A DNA stretch of 64,000 nt from Brucella pseudintermedia (GCF_008932435.1 NZ_WBWE01000013.1:110396-174395); one strand, 5' to 3'; counted from the first letter of the stretch, positions 9,215 to 18,359 are shown. The notes: a model not told the origin generated them from the letters alone. A program made the numbers and translations.

Positions 9215-9799
9215 ATGCAGAAGAATCATACCCTCTCCCTTCCCAATATCCTCACTTATGGCCGCATCATCGCCGTGCCTCTTGTGGTGTTGTGTTTCTT
9301 TATAGAGGGACGGCTGGAATCGAGCGATTTCGCCCGCTGGACAGCCCTCGGATTGTTTGCAGTCGCCAGCATAACCGACTTTTTCGACGGCTATCTCGCC
9401 CGCATCTGGAAGCAGACCTCGACCATTGGCCGTATGCTTGATCCGATTGCCGACAAGCTTCTCGTGTCTGCAATCCTGCTGCTGCTTGCCGCTGACGGCA
9501 CGATCGCCGGATGGACGCTGTGGGCGGCGATCATCATCCTTTGCCGCGAAATCCTGGTTTCCGGCCTGCGCGAATATCTTGCCGAGCTCAAGGTCAGCGT
9601 TCCCGTTTCGCGTCTCGCCAAATGGAAGACAACCGCGCAGATGATCGCGCTTGCATTCCTGCTCGCAGGCCCTGCCGGTGACAAAATCATGCCCTATGTA
9701 ACGGAAACAGGCATTGTCCTGCTTTGGGTATCGGCCCTTCTGACGCTTTATACGGGCTGGGATTATTTCAAGGCGGGCCTTAAACACGTGATGGATTGA
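9215..9799 (+). CDS. pgsA: CDP-diacylglycerol--glycerol-3-phosphate 3-phosphatidyltransferase
   Basis: PgsA makes phosphatidylglycerophosphate, the committed step to phosphatidylglycerol and cardiolipin, in the inner membrane. The 194-residue protein has several hydrophobic segments and the complete CDP-alcohol phosphotransferase signature D-x2-D-G-x2-A-R-x8-G-x3-D-x3-D, beginning DFFDGYLAR and ending GRMLDPIADK. ATG 9215 gives the normal short N-terminus before TLSLPNILTYGR. It lies between uvrC and moaD; only four bases separate it from moaD, so pgsA-moaD-moaE probably form one transcript. Confidence 0.95.
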   Translation: MQKNHTLSLPNILTYGRIIAVPLVVLCFFIEGRLESSDFARWTALGLFAVASITDFFDGYLARIWKQTSTIGRMLDPIADKLLVSAILLLLAADGTIAGWTLWAAIIILCREILVSGLREYLAELKVSVPVSRLAKWKTTAQMIALAFLLAGPAGDKIMPYVTETGIVLLWVSALLTLYTGWDYFKAGLKHVMD

Positions 9800-9803
9800 T
9801 CCG

Positions 9804-10061
9804 GTGACGGTAAAACTCGTCTATTTCGCCTGGGTGCGCGAGAAAATCGGCAAGGGTGAGGAGATTATCGAACTCCCCTCACCCCAAACGACTGTCGGTG
9901 ACCTGATCGGCCATCTGAAGTCGCGCGGTGACGAATATGAAGCCGCCTTCGAGCATGAGCATGTCATTCGCGCTGCGATCAATCAGGAACATGCCGAACA
10001 CACGGAACTGGTGAAAGACGGCGACGAGGTTGCGCTCTTTCCGCCCATGACGGGAGGATGA
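9804..10061 (+). CDS. moaD: molybdopterin synthase small subunit MoaD
   Basis: MoaD carries the sulfur, as a C-terminal thiocarboxylate, that MoaE inserts into precursor Z during molybdopterin synthesis. The 85-residue protein is ubiquitin-like in size and ends in the obligatory Gly-Gly (FPPMTGG). It starts with GTG at 9804, directly after pgsA, and ends two bases before moaE. The order pgsA-moaD-moaE is common in Rhizobiales. Confidence 0.95.
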   Translation: MTVKLVYFAWVREKIGKGEEIIELPSPQTTVGDLIGHLKSRGDEYEAAFEHEHVIRAAINQEHAEHTELVKDGDEVALFPPMTGG

Positions 10062-10062
10062 G

Positions 10063-10542
10063 ATGAGCGGGCAAACTCCGTGCCCACTTTTCGTCGGCAT
10101 AAGAAGCGAAGATTTCGACACGGCGGCGGAACTGGGCAAGCTTCAACAGGGGCGCACGGATATCGGCGCCATCGTCACCTTCACCGGGCTTTGCCGTGAT
10201 GAAAGCGGCACGCTTTCTGCACTGGAACTGGAGCATTATCCGGGCATGGCCGAGGCGGAAATCACCCGCATCGCCCAACAGGCCATCGTGCGCTGGCCGA
10301 TAACCGCGCTGACGATCATTCACCGTTACGGGCTTATAAAACCGGGCGAAAACATCGTTCTAGTGGCTGCGGCGTCGTCGCATCGTCACGCGGCTTTTGA
10401 GGCCGCCTCATTCCTGATGGATTACATGAAAACCGACGCTCCGTTCTGGAAACGGGAGCATCTGGCGGACGGTTCGGTCGGCGGATGGGTGTCGTCCAAG
10501 GAGGAAGATGAGCAGATACGCGAACGCTGGAAACTGGACTGA
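10063..10542 (+). CDS. moaE: molybdopterin synthase catalytic subunit MoaE
   Basis: MoaE forms a heterotetramer with MoaD and converts cyclic pyranopterin monophosphate to molybdopterin. The 159-residue product has the family segments AIVTFTGLCRDE, LELEHYPGMAE, IIHRYGLIKPGE and the lysine-containing KTDAPFWKRE of the active site. ATG 10063 follows GGGAGGATGAG, an excellent ribosome-binding site inside the end of moaD. The gene is intact and of normal length. Confidence 0.96.
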   Translation: MSGQTPCPLFVGIRSEDFDTAAELGKLQQGRTDIGAIVTFTGLCRDESGTLSALELEHYPGMAEAEITRIAQQAIVRWPITALTIIHRYGLIKPGENIVLVAAASSHRHAAFEAASFLMDYMKTDAPFWKREHLADGSVGGWVSSKEEDEQIRERWKLD

Positions 10543-10584
10543 TCTTTCGATTACAGGTTTCACAATTAATCCCGATTTTTCATT

Positions 10585-10600
10585 TTAATCGCGAATTAAC
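10585..10600 (+). promoter_or_regulatory. candidate CtrA-binding site
   Basis: TTAA-N7-TTAAC, the full consensus for the cell-cycle regulator CtrA, is present without mismatch in an AT-rich stretch (10560-10620) upstream of the META-domain gene. CtrA is conserved in Brucella. The 256-base region 10543-10798 shows no other clear feature. Confidence 0.5.
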
Positions 10601-10798
10601 TATTTAACCCCCTAGAATATTGGGTAATTTGGGCGACGTGTTCTTGCGCCGCCATAATTTTCACATGAAGATTTCGCTAATGTCGGCGGTATGAATCAGA
10701 CACCGACAGGCAATGACGACAGACAGGTTGGGATCCGCATCAGCGCCATCTGTCTTAACAAGCAGCGCATGCGGGAACGGAAGTTTCGGGCTTTAACG

Positions 10799-11602
10799 AT
10801 GCGAAATGGATTGGCGAAAACCCTTTCAATTGCTGCGGCACTCGCGGTCGGCATTGGCGCGCTCGGCGGCGCTGCCTTGTTCCTGACCACCTCGATGCCG
10901 ACAAGCAGCCTGGCGGCGGAAAAAACCATCAGCGGCAAGGTCATGTATCGCGAGCGCATCGCGCTGCCGCCGGAAGCGAGCCTGACGGTTCAGCTTTCCG
11001 ACGTCTCGCTGGCCGATGCGCCCTCCAAGGTCATTGGTGAAACGCGGATCGAATCCGTTCAGGGTTCGCCGATCCCGTTCGCCATCAATTTCGATACGGA
11101 CCAGATTCAGCCCGGCCATAACTATGCCCTGCAGGCGCGCATTTCAGCGGGCGACACGCTGTGGTTCGTCAATGACGAACACTATGCCATTGATCCGAAG
11201 AACCCCGGCGAACCGGCAGAAATCAAGGTTGTCATGGTCCGCAAGAGCGGCGATGTGGGTGCCGCCATCGGCATCGAAGGCAAGGACTGGCTCGCAGAAG
11301 ACATTCAGGGCGGCGGCGTGATCGACAATGCCCAGACGACCCTCACCGTCTCGACCGATGGCGCCGTCAGCGGCTCCGGCGGCTGCAACCGCTATTTCAG
11401 CAAGGCGACCGTCACCGGCGAAAACATCTCCTTTGCCGAGATCGGCTCGACCTATGTCCAGTGCCCGCCCGCCCTCATGAACCAGGAACGCAAGTTCCTC
11501 GACGTGCTCGGCAAGACCAAGTCATACAAGATCGACATGGGCAAACTCGTTCTCTTCGACGACGAAGGGAAGGAAGTGGCGAGGCTCGCGCAAAGTCTTT
11601 GA
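10799..11602 (+). CDS. YbaY-like plus META-domain envelope protein
   Basis: The 267-residue product has an N-terminal hydrophobic signal/anchor of about 35 residues and two domains. The first (about 45-150) has the pattern of YbaY-type lipoproteins (ISGKVMYRERIALPPEA...). The second (about 165-267) is a META/HslJ domain with GKDWLAEDI and SGSGGCNRYF, as in heat-shock protein HslJ and other surface proteins. The combination suggests a periplasmic or outer-membrane associated stress protein; a role is not established. ATG 10799 is preferred because it begins the hydrophobic segment; in-frame ATG codons at 10769 and 10691 are possible. A perfect CtrA consensus site lies about 200 bases upstream, and a strong terminator follows. 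Confidence 0.75.
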   Translation: MRNGLAKTLSIAAALAVGIGALGGAALFLTTSMPTSSLAAEKTISGKVMYRERIALPPEASLTVQLSDVSLADAPSKVIGETRIESVQGSPIPFAINFDTDQIQPGHNYALQARISAGDTLWFVNDEHYAIDPKNPGEPAEIKVVMVRKSGDVGAAIGIEGKDWLAEDIQGGGVIDNAQTTLTVSTDGAVSGSGGCNRYFSKATVTGENISFAEIGSTYVQCPPALMNQERKFLDVLGKTKSYKIDMGKLVLFDDEGKEVARLAQSL

Positions 11603-11620
11603 AATCTGTTTCCGCCTAAC

Positions 11621-11648
11621 AAAAAAGCCCGGTCGAACCGGGCTTTTT
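11621..11648. terminator. bidirectional terminator between META gene and ndk
   Basis: A7-bp stem GCCCGGT / ACCGGGC with a CGA loop is flanked by A6 on the left and T5 on the right, lying between two convergent genes. Confidence 0.92.
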
Positions 11649-11666
11649 CTTTATTTTTCGTTGGGA

Positions 11667-12089
11667 TCAGCCGACGATTTCGGTGCCCGAGAACCAGTAT
11701 GCGATTTCTTCCGCAGCGGTTTCCGGAGCGTCCGAACCGTGTACGGAATTTTCGCCGATCGACAGGGCGAATTCCTTGCGGATGGTGCCTTCCTCAGCGT
11801 TGGCCGGGTTGGTTGCGCCCATGATTTCGCGGTTCTTGGCGATGGCGTTTTCGCCTTCCAGGACCTGAACGACCGTCGGGCCCGACGACATGAATTCGGT
11901 CAGTTCGCCGAAGAACGGGCGATCCTTGTGAACAGCATAGAAGCCTTCAGCTTCACGCAGGCTCATCCAGACGCGCTTCGAAGCGACGACGCGCAGGCCA
12001 GCTGCTTCGAGCTTGGCGGTGATTGCGCCGGTCAGGTTGCGGCGGGTCGCATCGGGCTTGATCATGGAGAAGGTACGTTCGATTGCCAT
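11667..12089 (-). CDS. ndk: nucleoside diphosphate kinase
   Basis: Ndk balances nucleoside triphosphate pools by a ping-pong phosphotransfer through an active-site histidine. The 140-residue product has [11 protein letters not shown] at the N-terminus and the catalytic His117 in NSVHGSD. Length is standard. ATG 12089 gives the canonical N-terminus; the longer frame to 12158 adds a 23-residue extension without support. It is monocistronic and faces the META gene across a shared terminator. Confidence 0.97.
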   Translation of the reverse strand: MAIERTFSMIKPDATRRNLTGAITAKLEAAGLRVVASKRVWMSLREAEGFYAVHKDRPFFGELTEFMSSGPTVVQVLEGENAIAKNREIMGATNPANAEEGTIRKEFALSIGENSVHGSDAPETAAEEIAYWFSGTEIVG

Positions 12090-12264
12090 TATGACACCTT
12101 GTTCGCTGGAATTTTCAGAAAAGTGAGGCTCTATACCGTCGATAGGCCCGATTGCCAAGAGGCGAACCGATTAGCACCTTGAGACGACAGAAAATTGATT
12201 GCATAGATGATGCCCTGCCGATTCAGCTTCGTGGAAGCGGCGCAGATGGGTGTCAGGGGGGCTC

Positions 12265-12777
12265 GTGGAACAGCATTTTCAAATGTTCGCCTATTACAAC
12301 CGATGGGCAAATGAACTGGTCTATGCCGCTGCCGCCCAGTTGAGCGACGAGGAATACAGGCTCGACCTCAGCCTGTTCTTCGGTTCCATCCACCGCACGC
12401 TCAATCACATACTGGTTGCTGATCGCATCTGGATGAAACGCTTCACCAACGAAGGCGATCACCCGAAGACGCTCGATGCAATCATTTCCGACAATTTCAT
12501 CATGCTGCGCGATTTGCGGCAGGCGGAAGACGAGCGCATATGCCGCTTTGCGGATGGGCTCGACAGCCAGAAACTGAGCGGCCGCTACAGCTATACTGCG
12601 CTTAATGAAATGCGCACGATAAGCCAGCGGCTTGCCCCGTCGCTTGCCCATATGTTCAACCACCAGACGCATCATCGCGGACAGATCCATACCGCTTTCA
12701 CAAGACTGGGAACGGAAGCGCCCTCGCTTGATCTCATGCTTTTCCTGCGAACGGAAGGCGGACGGCGCTTCGCCTGA
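12265..12777 (+). CDS. DinB family protein
   Basis: The 170-residue protein has the DinB/YfiT four-helix bundle pattern: a first metal-ligand histidine in the NHILVADRIW helix and a second group in FNHQTHHRGQ near residue 140. Related proteins include thiol S-transferases; the substrate here is unknown. Two GTG starts are possible, 12250 and 12265. I prefer 12265 because a GGGGGG ribosome-binding stretch lies just before it, giving an N-terminus VEQHFQMFAYYNRWAN typical of the family. The gene stands alone between ndk and the ABC-F gene. Confidence 0.8.
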   Translation: MEQHFQMFAYYNRWANELVYAAAAQLSDEEYRLDLSLFFGSIHRTLNHILVADRIWMKRFTNEGDHPKTLDAIISDNFIMLRDLRQAEDERICRFADGLDSQKLSGRYSYTALNEMRTISQRLAPSLAHMFNHQTHHRGQIHTAFTRLGTEAPSLDLMLFLRTEGGRRFA

Positions 12778-12829
12778 CTGATGTTGATACTTGCGGAAAC
12801 GCTTCAAGCCGTGCAAAAGCGCTTTCATC

Positions 12830-14713
12830 ATGCTTATCCTTGACGACATTTCCGTACGCATCGCCGGACGCCTCCTGATCGACCATGCCAGCATAACGCT
12901 GCCAGCGGGATCGAAGACGGGTTTCGTCGGACGCAACGGCACCGGCAAATCAACGCTGTTTCGCGTGATTACGGGCGATCTTGCGCCGGAAACGGGCAGC
13001 ATCTCATTGCCGAAAAACACGCGTATCGGTCAGGTCGCACAGGAAGCGCCCGGCACCGACGAAGCGCTGATCGAAATCGTCATGAAGGCGGACAAGGAAC
13101 GCGCGGCCCTTCTGGAAGAAGCGGCGACAGCGACCGACCCGCATCGCATCGCCGAAATTCACACGCGCCTTGCCGATATCGACGCCCATTCCGCGGAAGC
13201 GCGCGCTGGCGCCATCCTCTCTGGCCTCGGTTTCAGCGCGGAAGCGCAACGCCAGCCAGCGTCAGCTTTCTCTGGCGGCTGGCGCATGCGCGTCGCGCTC
13301 GCCGCCGTTCTCTTTGCCGAACCGGACCTGCTGCTGCTCGACGAACCGACCAACTATCTCGACCTTGAAGGCGTGCTGTGGTTGGTCGACTATGTGAAGC
13401 GCTATCCGCACACGGTCATCATCATCAGCCACGATCGCGATCTTCTGAATTCGGCCACGTCGTCGATCATGCATCTCGACCAGAAGAAGATCAGCTTCTG
13501 GCGCGGCAATTACGACCAGTTCGAGCGCCAGCGTCACGAAATGCTGGAATTGCAGCAAAAGGCCCATGCAAAGCAGGAAGCCCACCGCAAGCATATGGAA
13601 TCCTTCGTGGAGCGGTTCCGCGCCAAGGCCACCAAGGCGCGGCAGGCCCAGTCGCGCCTGAAGGCACTGCAAAAGCTCAAACCCATCGAGCTTTATGTCG
13701 AAAGCCACGTGCAGCCCTTCCGTTTCCCGGATGCGGAGAAGAAAGCAGCCTCCCCGATCATCGCGCTGGACAACGCCGATGTCGGCTACGTGCCGGGCAA
13801 GCCGGTGCTGCGCAATGTGACGCTGCGCATCGACAATGATGACCGCATTGCCCTCCTCGGCTCCAACGGCAACGGCAAGTCGACGCTTGCCAAGCTGATT
13901 GCCGGTCGCCTGACGCCCGAAAAGGGCACGCTCACGGTTTCGCCCAACCTGAAGGTCGCCTTTTTCGCGCAGCACCAGTTGGATGACCTCATACCGGACG
14001 ACAATGCCATCGAGCATGTGCGCAAGCTGATGCCGACCGAACCGGAGGCGAAAGTCCGCGCCCGCGTTGCGCAGATGGGCCTTTCGACCGAGAAAATGCT
14101 GACACCGGCCAAGGACCTATCCGGCGGCGAGAAAGCACGCCTCCTGATGGGGCTTGCGACCTTCCACGGTCCCAACCTGCTGATCCTCGACGAACCGACC
14201 AATCACCTCGATATAGACAGCCGCGAAGAGCTCGTGCATGCGCTCAACGCTTTCAACGGTGCAGTAATCCTGATCGCCCACGACCGCCACCTGATTGAAG
14301 CCACGATGGAACGCCTCTGGCTCGTGCGCGAAGGTGGCGTGAAGGCATTTGAAGGCGATCTCGATGAATACCGTCAGATCGTTCTGGCCGATGCCAAGGG
14401 AGAACCGGCTACCGACCGTGATGACAGTGCCAAGGTCAACAAGGCCGAGCAGCGAAAACTCGCAGCCCAGAAACGCGAGGCCATGGCGCCGCTGCAAAAA
14501 AAGATCAAGGAAACCGAAGCCTTGATCCAGAAGCTGCAGAAACAGATTCAAGTCTTCTCGTCACAACTCGAAGACCCGGCCCTTTACGAGAAGGAACCGC
14601 AAAAGGCCGTTCGCATCAACAAGGACATGAGCGATGCGCGCTCCGCCCTTGCGGATGCAGAGGACAAGTGGCTGGAACTCTCCACCGAATATGAAGAAGC
14701 GATGGCGGAGTGA
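12830..14713 (+). CDS. ABC-F family ATPase (Uup/YheS type)
   Basis: ABC-F proteins are soluble twin-ATPases that act on the ribosome. The 627-residue protein has two complete ABC domains: Walker A GRNGTGKST and GSNGNGKST, signature SGGWRMR and SGGEKAR, and Walker B LLLLDEPTNYLD and LLILDEPTNHLD. Between them is the basic coiled-coil P-site tRNA interaction linker (about residues 240-310, rich in Lys, Arg and Gln). The C-terminus (from about 540) is another charged coiled coil, as in Uup and EttA relatives. ATG 12830 is chosen because MLILDDISVRIAG is the normal family start. No transmembrane segment is present. Confidence 0.92.
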   Translation: MLILDDISVRIAGRLLIDHASITLPAGSKTGFVGRNGTGKSTLFRVITGDLAPETGSISLPKNTRIGQVAQEAPGTDEALIEIVMKADKERAALLEEAATATDPHRIAEIHTRLADIDAHSAEARAGAILSGLGFSAEAQRQPASAFSGGWRMRVALAAVLFAEPDLLLLDEPTNYLDLEGVLWLVDYVKRYPHTVIIISHDRDLLNSATSSIMHLDQKKISFWRGNYDQFERQRHEMLELQQKAHAKQEAHRKHMESFVERFRAKATKARQAQSRLKALQKLKPIELYVESHVQPFRFPDAEKKAASPIIALDNADVGYVPGKPVLRNVTLRIDNDDRIALLGSNGNGKSTLAKLIAGRLTPEKGTLTVSPNLKVAFFAQHQLDDLIPDDNAIEHVRKLMPTEPEAKVRARVAQMGLSTEKMLTPAKDLSGGEKARLLMGLATFHGPNLLILDEPTNHLDIDSREELVHALNAFNGAVILIAHDRHLIEATMERLWLVREGGVKAFEGDLDEYRQIVLADAKGEPATDRDDSAKVNKAEQRKLAAQKREAMAPLQKKIKETEALIQKLQKQIQVFSSQLEDPALYEKEPQKAVRINKDMSDARSALADAEDKWLELSTEYEEAMAE

Positions 14714-14772
14714 CGATCAAGGGTGCCGGAGCAAACATCCCTTGCGCAAAAAGTTCACGATCCCGCCAGTAT

Positions 14773-14818
14773 GTTGGCAAACTTGACAACACAATCGTTT
14801 GTTGGCATATTTGACAAC
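14773..14818 (+). promoter_or_regulatory. tandem palindromic operators over the toxin-antitoxin promoter
   Basis: Two 18-base sites, GTTGGCAAACTTGACAAC (14773-14790) and GTTGGCATATTTGACAAC (14801-14818), agree at 16 of 18 bases. Each is itself an imperfect palindrome (7 of 9 bases). The first contains a perfect -35 hexamer TTGACA (14783-14788); 17 bases later CATATT in the second site may be the -10. Transcription would then begin almost at the toxin ATG 14819, so the mRNA may be nearly leaderless, which fits the absence of a ribosome-binding site. Confidence 0.6.
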
Positions 14819-15104
14819 ATGAAAGCGCGGAAGCTCGCCGAGTACAAAAGCGTCGAGACGGACGGAAGCATTATCCAGTTCGTTGTGTGGCAGGTTCCGA
14901 CGCCGGTGCCGCCCGCGTCCCCACGGATTCAAATATCGGATGGTCTACATCCAAAACGGAGAACGTGTCGTCGGCTTCGATAATGAACGTGGAAAAGGTG
15001 ACCATAAGCATCTGGACGGGAAAGAATATCCGTATCCGTTCACAACGCTGGAACAACTTATTGAAGATTTTCTACTCGAAGTGGAAAAACGGAGGCGGTC
15101 ATGA
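14819..15104 (+). pseudogene. TumE-like (DUF6516) toxin gene with a +1 frameshift
   Basis: Two overlapping reading frames together encode one protein of about 94 residues. The first half (from ATG 14819) reads MKARKLAEYK...FVVWQVPTPVP; the second half, in the next frame, reads HGFKYRMVY, VGFDNERGKGDHKH, then a helix to EVEKRRRS and a TGA that overlaps the antitoxin ATG. The two halves join smoothly at VPPAS/HGFKYR if one C is removed from the CCCC at 14919-14922. The order, the small size and the HVO_A0114-like partner fit TumE-type toxins of type II systems. As read, translation from the ATG runs on in the wrong frame to 14983, so the toxin is broken unless frameshifting occurs or a base is miscalled. 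Confidence 0.7.
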
Positions 15105-15472
15105 GAACATTGACGATCACGACGAATCCGAATTGGAAATCGGCATTGCGGGCGGCCGGACAACGGGCCAAGGCTGGCCTGACGTCTGGTGAATATCAGG
15201 GCGAAACGCTGAATTTCGAAACGCCGGGCGCGTTCTTTTCCCACCTTACCGAACGGCGCTGGCTCTTGCTCAACGAGCTTTTGGGAAGCGGCACAGTGGG
15301 CGTGCGGGAACTTGCCCGCCGATTGAGCCGCGACGTCAAGCGTGTCCACGAAGACGCGGCAGCCTTGGTCGAATTGGGCCTGATAGAAAAAGATGAGCGC
15401 GGCGCGCTCTATTGCCCGTTTGGCAATATCCACGTTGACATGGTGATGACGCCGTCGACCAAAGTGGCGTAA
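15101..15472 (+). CDS. HVO_A0114-family winged-helix protein, putative antitoxin (TumA-like)
   Basis: This 123-residue protein has a MarR-like winged helix (about residues 50-105; RRWLLLNELLGSGTVGVRELARRLSRDVKRVHEDAAALVELGLIEKD is its core, seen here in parts) and matches the family usually found directly after TumE-type toxins. Its ATG overlaps the toxin stop as ATGA, so it is translationally coupled to the toxin reading frame. It probably binds the toxin and represses the operon through the two palindromic sites at 14773-14818. The gene itself is intact although the toxin frame is shifted. A DNA-binding role without toxin neutralisation is also possible. Confidence 0.7.
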   Translation: MRTLTITTNPNWKSALRAAGQRAKAGLTSGEYQGETLNFETPGAFFSHLTERRWLLLNELLGSGTVGVRELARRLSRDVKRVHEDAAALVELGLIEKDERGALYCPFGNIHVDMVMTPSTKVA

Positions 15473-15499
15473 TCCCGAGCTATTCTGTCTGGAGATGCT

Positions 15500-15769
15500 T
15501 CAGGCAAGTATCAACAAGGCCACGATTGCAAGCACAACCCAGCCGATAACGCGCATGGCGACCGGCAAGGGACGAGGCAATAACCGCACCGCCAGAATCG
15601 CGAAAACGACGGTTAGAACCGGAAATCCAAAATAAAGAGCGGCATAACCGCTTTGCCCCTCGAAAGAGGAACCGAAGAGTCCCAGCCTTTCGAGCGGTAT
15701 CAGTGCGAGAAGCGCGGCCAAAGCCGAAAGCAGCAACAGCAACAATCTATCGGAAATCCGGCCAAACAT
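15500..15769 (-). CDS. small hypothetical membrane protein
   Basis: The 89-residue protein is almost entirely hydrophobic and shows three likely transmembrane segments (about residues 8-25, 44-62 and 70-89). I do not recognise the family. It begins eight bases after the stop of the upstream membrane-protein gene (15778-16338) and is last in the leftward pepA-holC group, although the pepA to holC gap may carry its own promoter. Confidence 0.6.
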   Translation of the reverse strand: MFGRISDRLLLLLLSALAALLALIPLERLGLFGSSFEGQSGYAALYFGFPVLTVVFAILAVRLLPRPLPVAMRVIGWVVLAIVALLILA

Positions 15770-15777
15770 CGTATCAA

Positions 15778-16338
15778 TCAGCTCTGGGGACGCAGGCGCG
15801 TGCGCATCAATGCATAAAGACCGAATGCGCCGAGGATCAGTCCGATGGTCGTATAGACCTCATCGGGCGTTTCCGCCCCGCGCCTCAACACCAGATCGGC
15901 TTTTGAAATCTGAAGCCCGTCCGTATTTCCCTGCACCAGACGAAATGCATACAGTCCTGGAATAACCGGATCGATGTCCCCGGCACTCTGGCGCAGAACG
16001 CTGCCGTCTTGCGGGCGGTCCGTATTGATGGAGCCAGTGGTCGAGGCAAAATCGAGCCCCTGCGAAAGAACAGGCATCCCGTCGCGGCTGACAGCCAGCG
16101 TCACCGCCGAACGCCGTTCGGCAGGCACATAGCCCGGCAGAGGCGTTGCATCGATGAACACGCGCACCGGCCCCTCAGCCGCCGACAGCCTGACTTCCTG
16201 TATCTTGAAGCCGCTCTGGCGGTTTTCGAGCATGGTCCAGCGGCCAATCTCGCTGCCCGTGAAATGGCGCATATACCACGGATAGCCGATAGCAAGACCA
16301 AAACCGGCGACGATCATCGAAATGAATAGCGCCCTCAT
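15778..16338 (-). CDS. hypothetical membrane-anchored protein
   Basis: The 186-residue product has an N-terminal transmembrane segment (about residues 3-22), a soluble domain of about 130 residues, and a C-terminal transmembrane segment (about 160-178) followed by a basic tail. The middle region is a beta-rich extracytoplasmic domain with no motif that I can name. Its ATG overlaps the holC stop (TAATG), so it is translationally coupled to holC. The longer frame to 16419 would overlap holC extensively and is rejected. Confidence 0.6.
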   Translation of the reverse strand: MRALFISMIVAGFGLAIGYPWYMRHFTGSEIGRWTMLENRQSGFKIQEVRLSAAEGPVRVFIDATPLPGYVPAERRSAVTLAVSRDGMPVLSQGLDFASTTGSINTDRPQDGSVLRQSAGDIDPVIPGLYAFRLVQGNTDGLQISKADLVLRRGAETPDEVYTTIGLILGAFGLYALMRTRLRPQS

Positions 16339-16787
16339 TATGCCTTGCGCTCCCAGCGGCGATCCGGCGTTTGCTGCCAATAGGTCAAATCGTGGCTTCC
16401 TGCCTTGAAGCTCTTCCATTGTGCCCGGGCAATATCAAGCTGTTCCTGATCATGCCCGTCGAACATGACGACGAGGCGTTCATATGCTTCCGCCCTTTCC
16501 AGCCCAGCGCCTTCGACGAGAAAACGCACAGTCGCACCGTTCGGATTGGCTTCACTGGTGGTGAGCAGGACCGGCTGGTGTTCCGGATGAGGCTCCTTGT
16601 CGGTGCCATGCGCTACGAAAGAAGTGTCGGAAAAGGTCCAGAGCAGGCCGTCCAGCGCGTCGCGTCTTTCCTCGCTGACGGTCTGGATCGTCACACGCCA
16701 GCCGCGCCCGAGCGAGCGCTCGACCAAGCCGGGCAAAGCCTCATCGAGCGTCGATTCCGTCAAATGGTAGAAGAGGATTTCCGCCAT
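16338..16787 (-). CDS. holC: DNA polymerase III subunit chi
   Basis: HolC links the clamp loader to single-strand binding protein during replication. The 149-residue protein has the family's Rossmann-like N-terminus (ILFYHLTESTLDEALPGLVERSLGRGWRV is its opening helix-strand region) and the conserved LWTFSDTSFVAHG and LVVMFDG segments. Length matches other alphaproteobacterial HolC proteins. It lies after pepA, the usual neighbour in Rhizobiales, with a gap of 75 bases. Confidence 0.9.
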   Translation of the reverse strand: MAEILFYHLTESTLDEALPGLVERSLGRGWRVTIQTVSEERRDALDGLLWTFSDTSFVAHGTDKEPHPEHQPVLLTTSEANPNGATVRFLVEGAGLERAEAYERLVVMFDGHDQEQLDIARAQWKSFKAGSHDLTYWQQTPDRRWERKA

Positions 16788-16862
16788 GCATTACCCGTTT
16801 CGCGAGACGGGCGGAGAAATTGATTCCGCTTCTCCACCCATCCCTTTGTTCAGGAAAAGATT

Positions 16863-18359
16863 TTAGCTTTCAAAATGATCCCGGACAAGGCGGTCCAGCA
16901 GGCGAACGCCATAGCCCGAAGCCCAGGTCTGGCTATATTCGTTTGCGGGCGAGCCCATGGCCGTTCCGGCAACGTCGAGATGCGCCCAAGGGGTCTCACC
17001 GACAAAGCGCTTGAGGAACTGTGCCGCGGTGATGGAACCGCCATAACGGCCAGCGCTGTTCTTCATATCAGCGAATTTTGAATCGATCATCTTGTCGTAT
17101 TCAGTGCCGAGCGGCAGGCGCCACAGCTTTTCACCCGTTGCCTGACCCGCATCGTAAAGCTGGTCCGCAAGCTCATCGTCATTGGAGAACAGTCCGGCGT
17201 GATACTGGCCGAGCGCGACCATGACCGCACCCGTAAGCGTAGCCAGATTGATGATGAAGCGGGGCTTGAAACGATCATTCGTATAGTGCAGCGCATCGGC
17301 GAGGACGAGACGGCCTTCGGCATCGGTGTTTATGACTTCAATTGTCTGCCCGGACATGGAGGTAACGATGTCGCCCGGACGCTGGGCATTGCCATCCGGC
17401 ATGTTTTCCACAAGGCCGATAACGCCGATGGCATTGACCTTTGCCTTGCGCCCGGCCAGCGCGCGCATCAGCCCGGTGACGGCTGCCGCGCCGCCCATGT
17501 CGCCCTTCATGTCTTCCATGCCAGCGGCAGGCTTGATGGAGATGCCGCCCGTATCAAACACCACGCCCTTGCCGACGAAGGCAACCGGCTTTTCCTTGCT
17601 CTTGGCGCCCTGCCATTCCATGACGACCAATCGCGGCGGGCGGACAGAACCCTGCGCCACGCCTAGAAGTGCGCCCATGCCGAGCTTCTTCATTTCCTTC
17701 TCGCCCAGCACCTCGACCTTCACGCCGAGCTTCTCGAGCTTTTCAGCTTCCTGTGCAAACTCGACAGGGCCGAGGATATTCGCAGGCTCATTCACGAGAT
17801 TGCGCGCCTGGATAACGCCGTCCGCCACCGCTTCGGCAACTTCAAAGGCCCGCTTTGCCGTATGCGGATCCGCGACGCAGATGCTGATCTTGGCCGCGTG
17901 TTTGGGATCACCATTTTCCTCATCGTTCTTGCGCGTCTTGTAGCGCTCGAACTTGTAGGAGCGCAGAATCATGCCCAATGCCAGATCGGCGGCTTCGTCC
18001 CCGGCGATGGTGGTTTCAGGCAATGCGAGCGTCACGGTTGCGCGTTCCGCCTTGCCGATTCGTGCAAATGCAGCGCCGCCGATCTTCAGCCAGTCGTCGT
18101 TGCCAAGCTTGCCGGGCTCGCCGACGCCCACCAGCACAATCTTGTCGACACCGCTGGAAGTCGTCTCAATTGCTTCAGCCGTCTTGCCCAAAGCTCCTGT
18201 AAATCCTGAAATCTCGACAATGCGCCTGATCTTTTCCGCACCGCCCGCAGCCGCAGCCGCCTCATCGGCAAAGCCGCCGCCCTTGGCGACGAGGACGATG
18301 GACACGCCTTTTTCCGGTGCTGCAAAATCGCTGAAAGAGATCGAAGGACGTTTAGACAT
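16863..18359 (-). CDS. pepA: leucyl aminopeptidase
   Basis: PepA (family M17) is a two-metal hexameric aminopeptidase; some members also bind DNA. The 498-residue product contains the signature [14 protein letters not shown] and the metal-binding lysine/aspartate region [14 protein letters not shown]-terminal macro-like domain occupies about residues 1-170, catalytic domain the rest. ATG 18359 gives the family N-terminus ([12 protein letters not shown]); the longer frame to 18503 adds a Cys-rich stretch without support. The gene is divergent from lptF and upstream of holC. Confidence 0.96.
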   Translation of the reverse strand: MSKRPSISFSDFAAPEKGVSIVLVAKGGGFADEAAAAAGGAEKIRRIVEISGFTGALGKTAEAIETTSSGVDKIVLVGVGEPGKLGNDDWLKIGGAAFARIGKAERATVTLALPETTIAGDEAADLALGMILRSYKFERYKTRKNDEENGDPKHAAKISICVADPHTAKRAFEVAEAVADGVIQARNLVNEPANILGPVEFAQEAEKLEKLGVKVEVLGEKEMKKLGMGALLGVAQGSVRPPRLVVMEWQGAKSKEKPVAFVGKGVVFDTGGISIKPAAGMEDMKGDMGGAAAVTGLMRALAGRKAKVNAIGVIGLVENMPDGNAQRPGDIVTSMSGQTIEVINTDAEGRLVLADALHYTNDRFKPRFIINLATLTGAVMVALGQYHAGLFSNDDELADQLYDAGQATGEKLWRLPLGTEYDKMIDSKFADMKNSAGRYGGSITAAQFLKRFVGETPWAHLDVAGTAMGSPANEYSQTWASGYGVRLLDRLVRDHFES

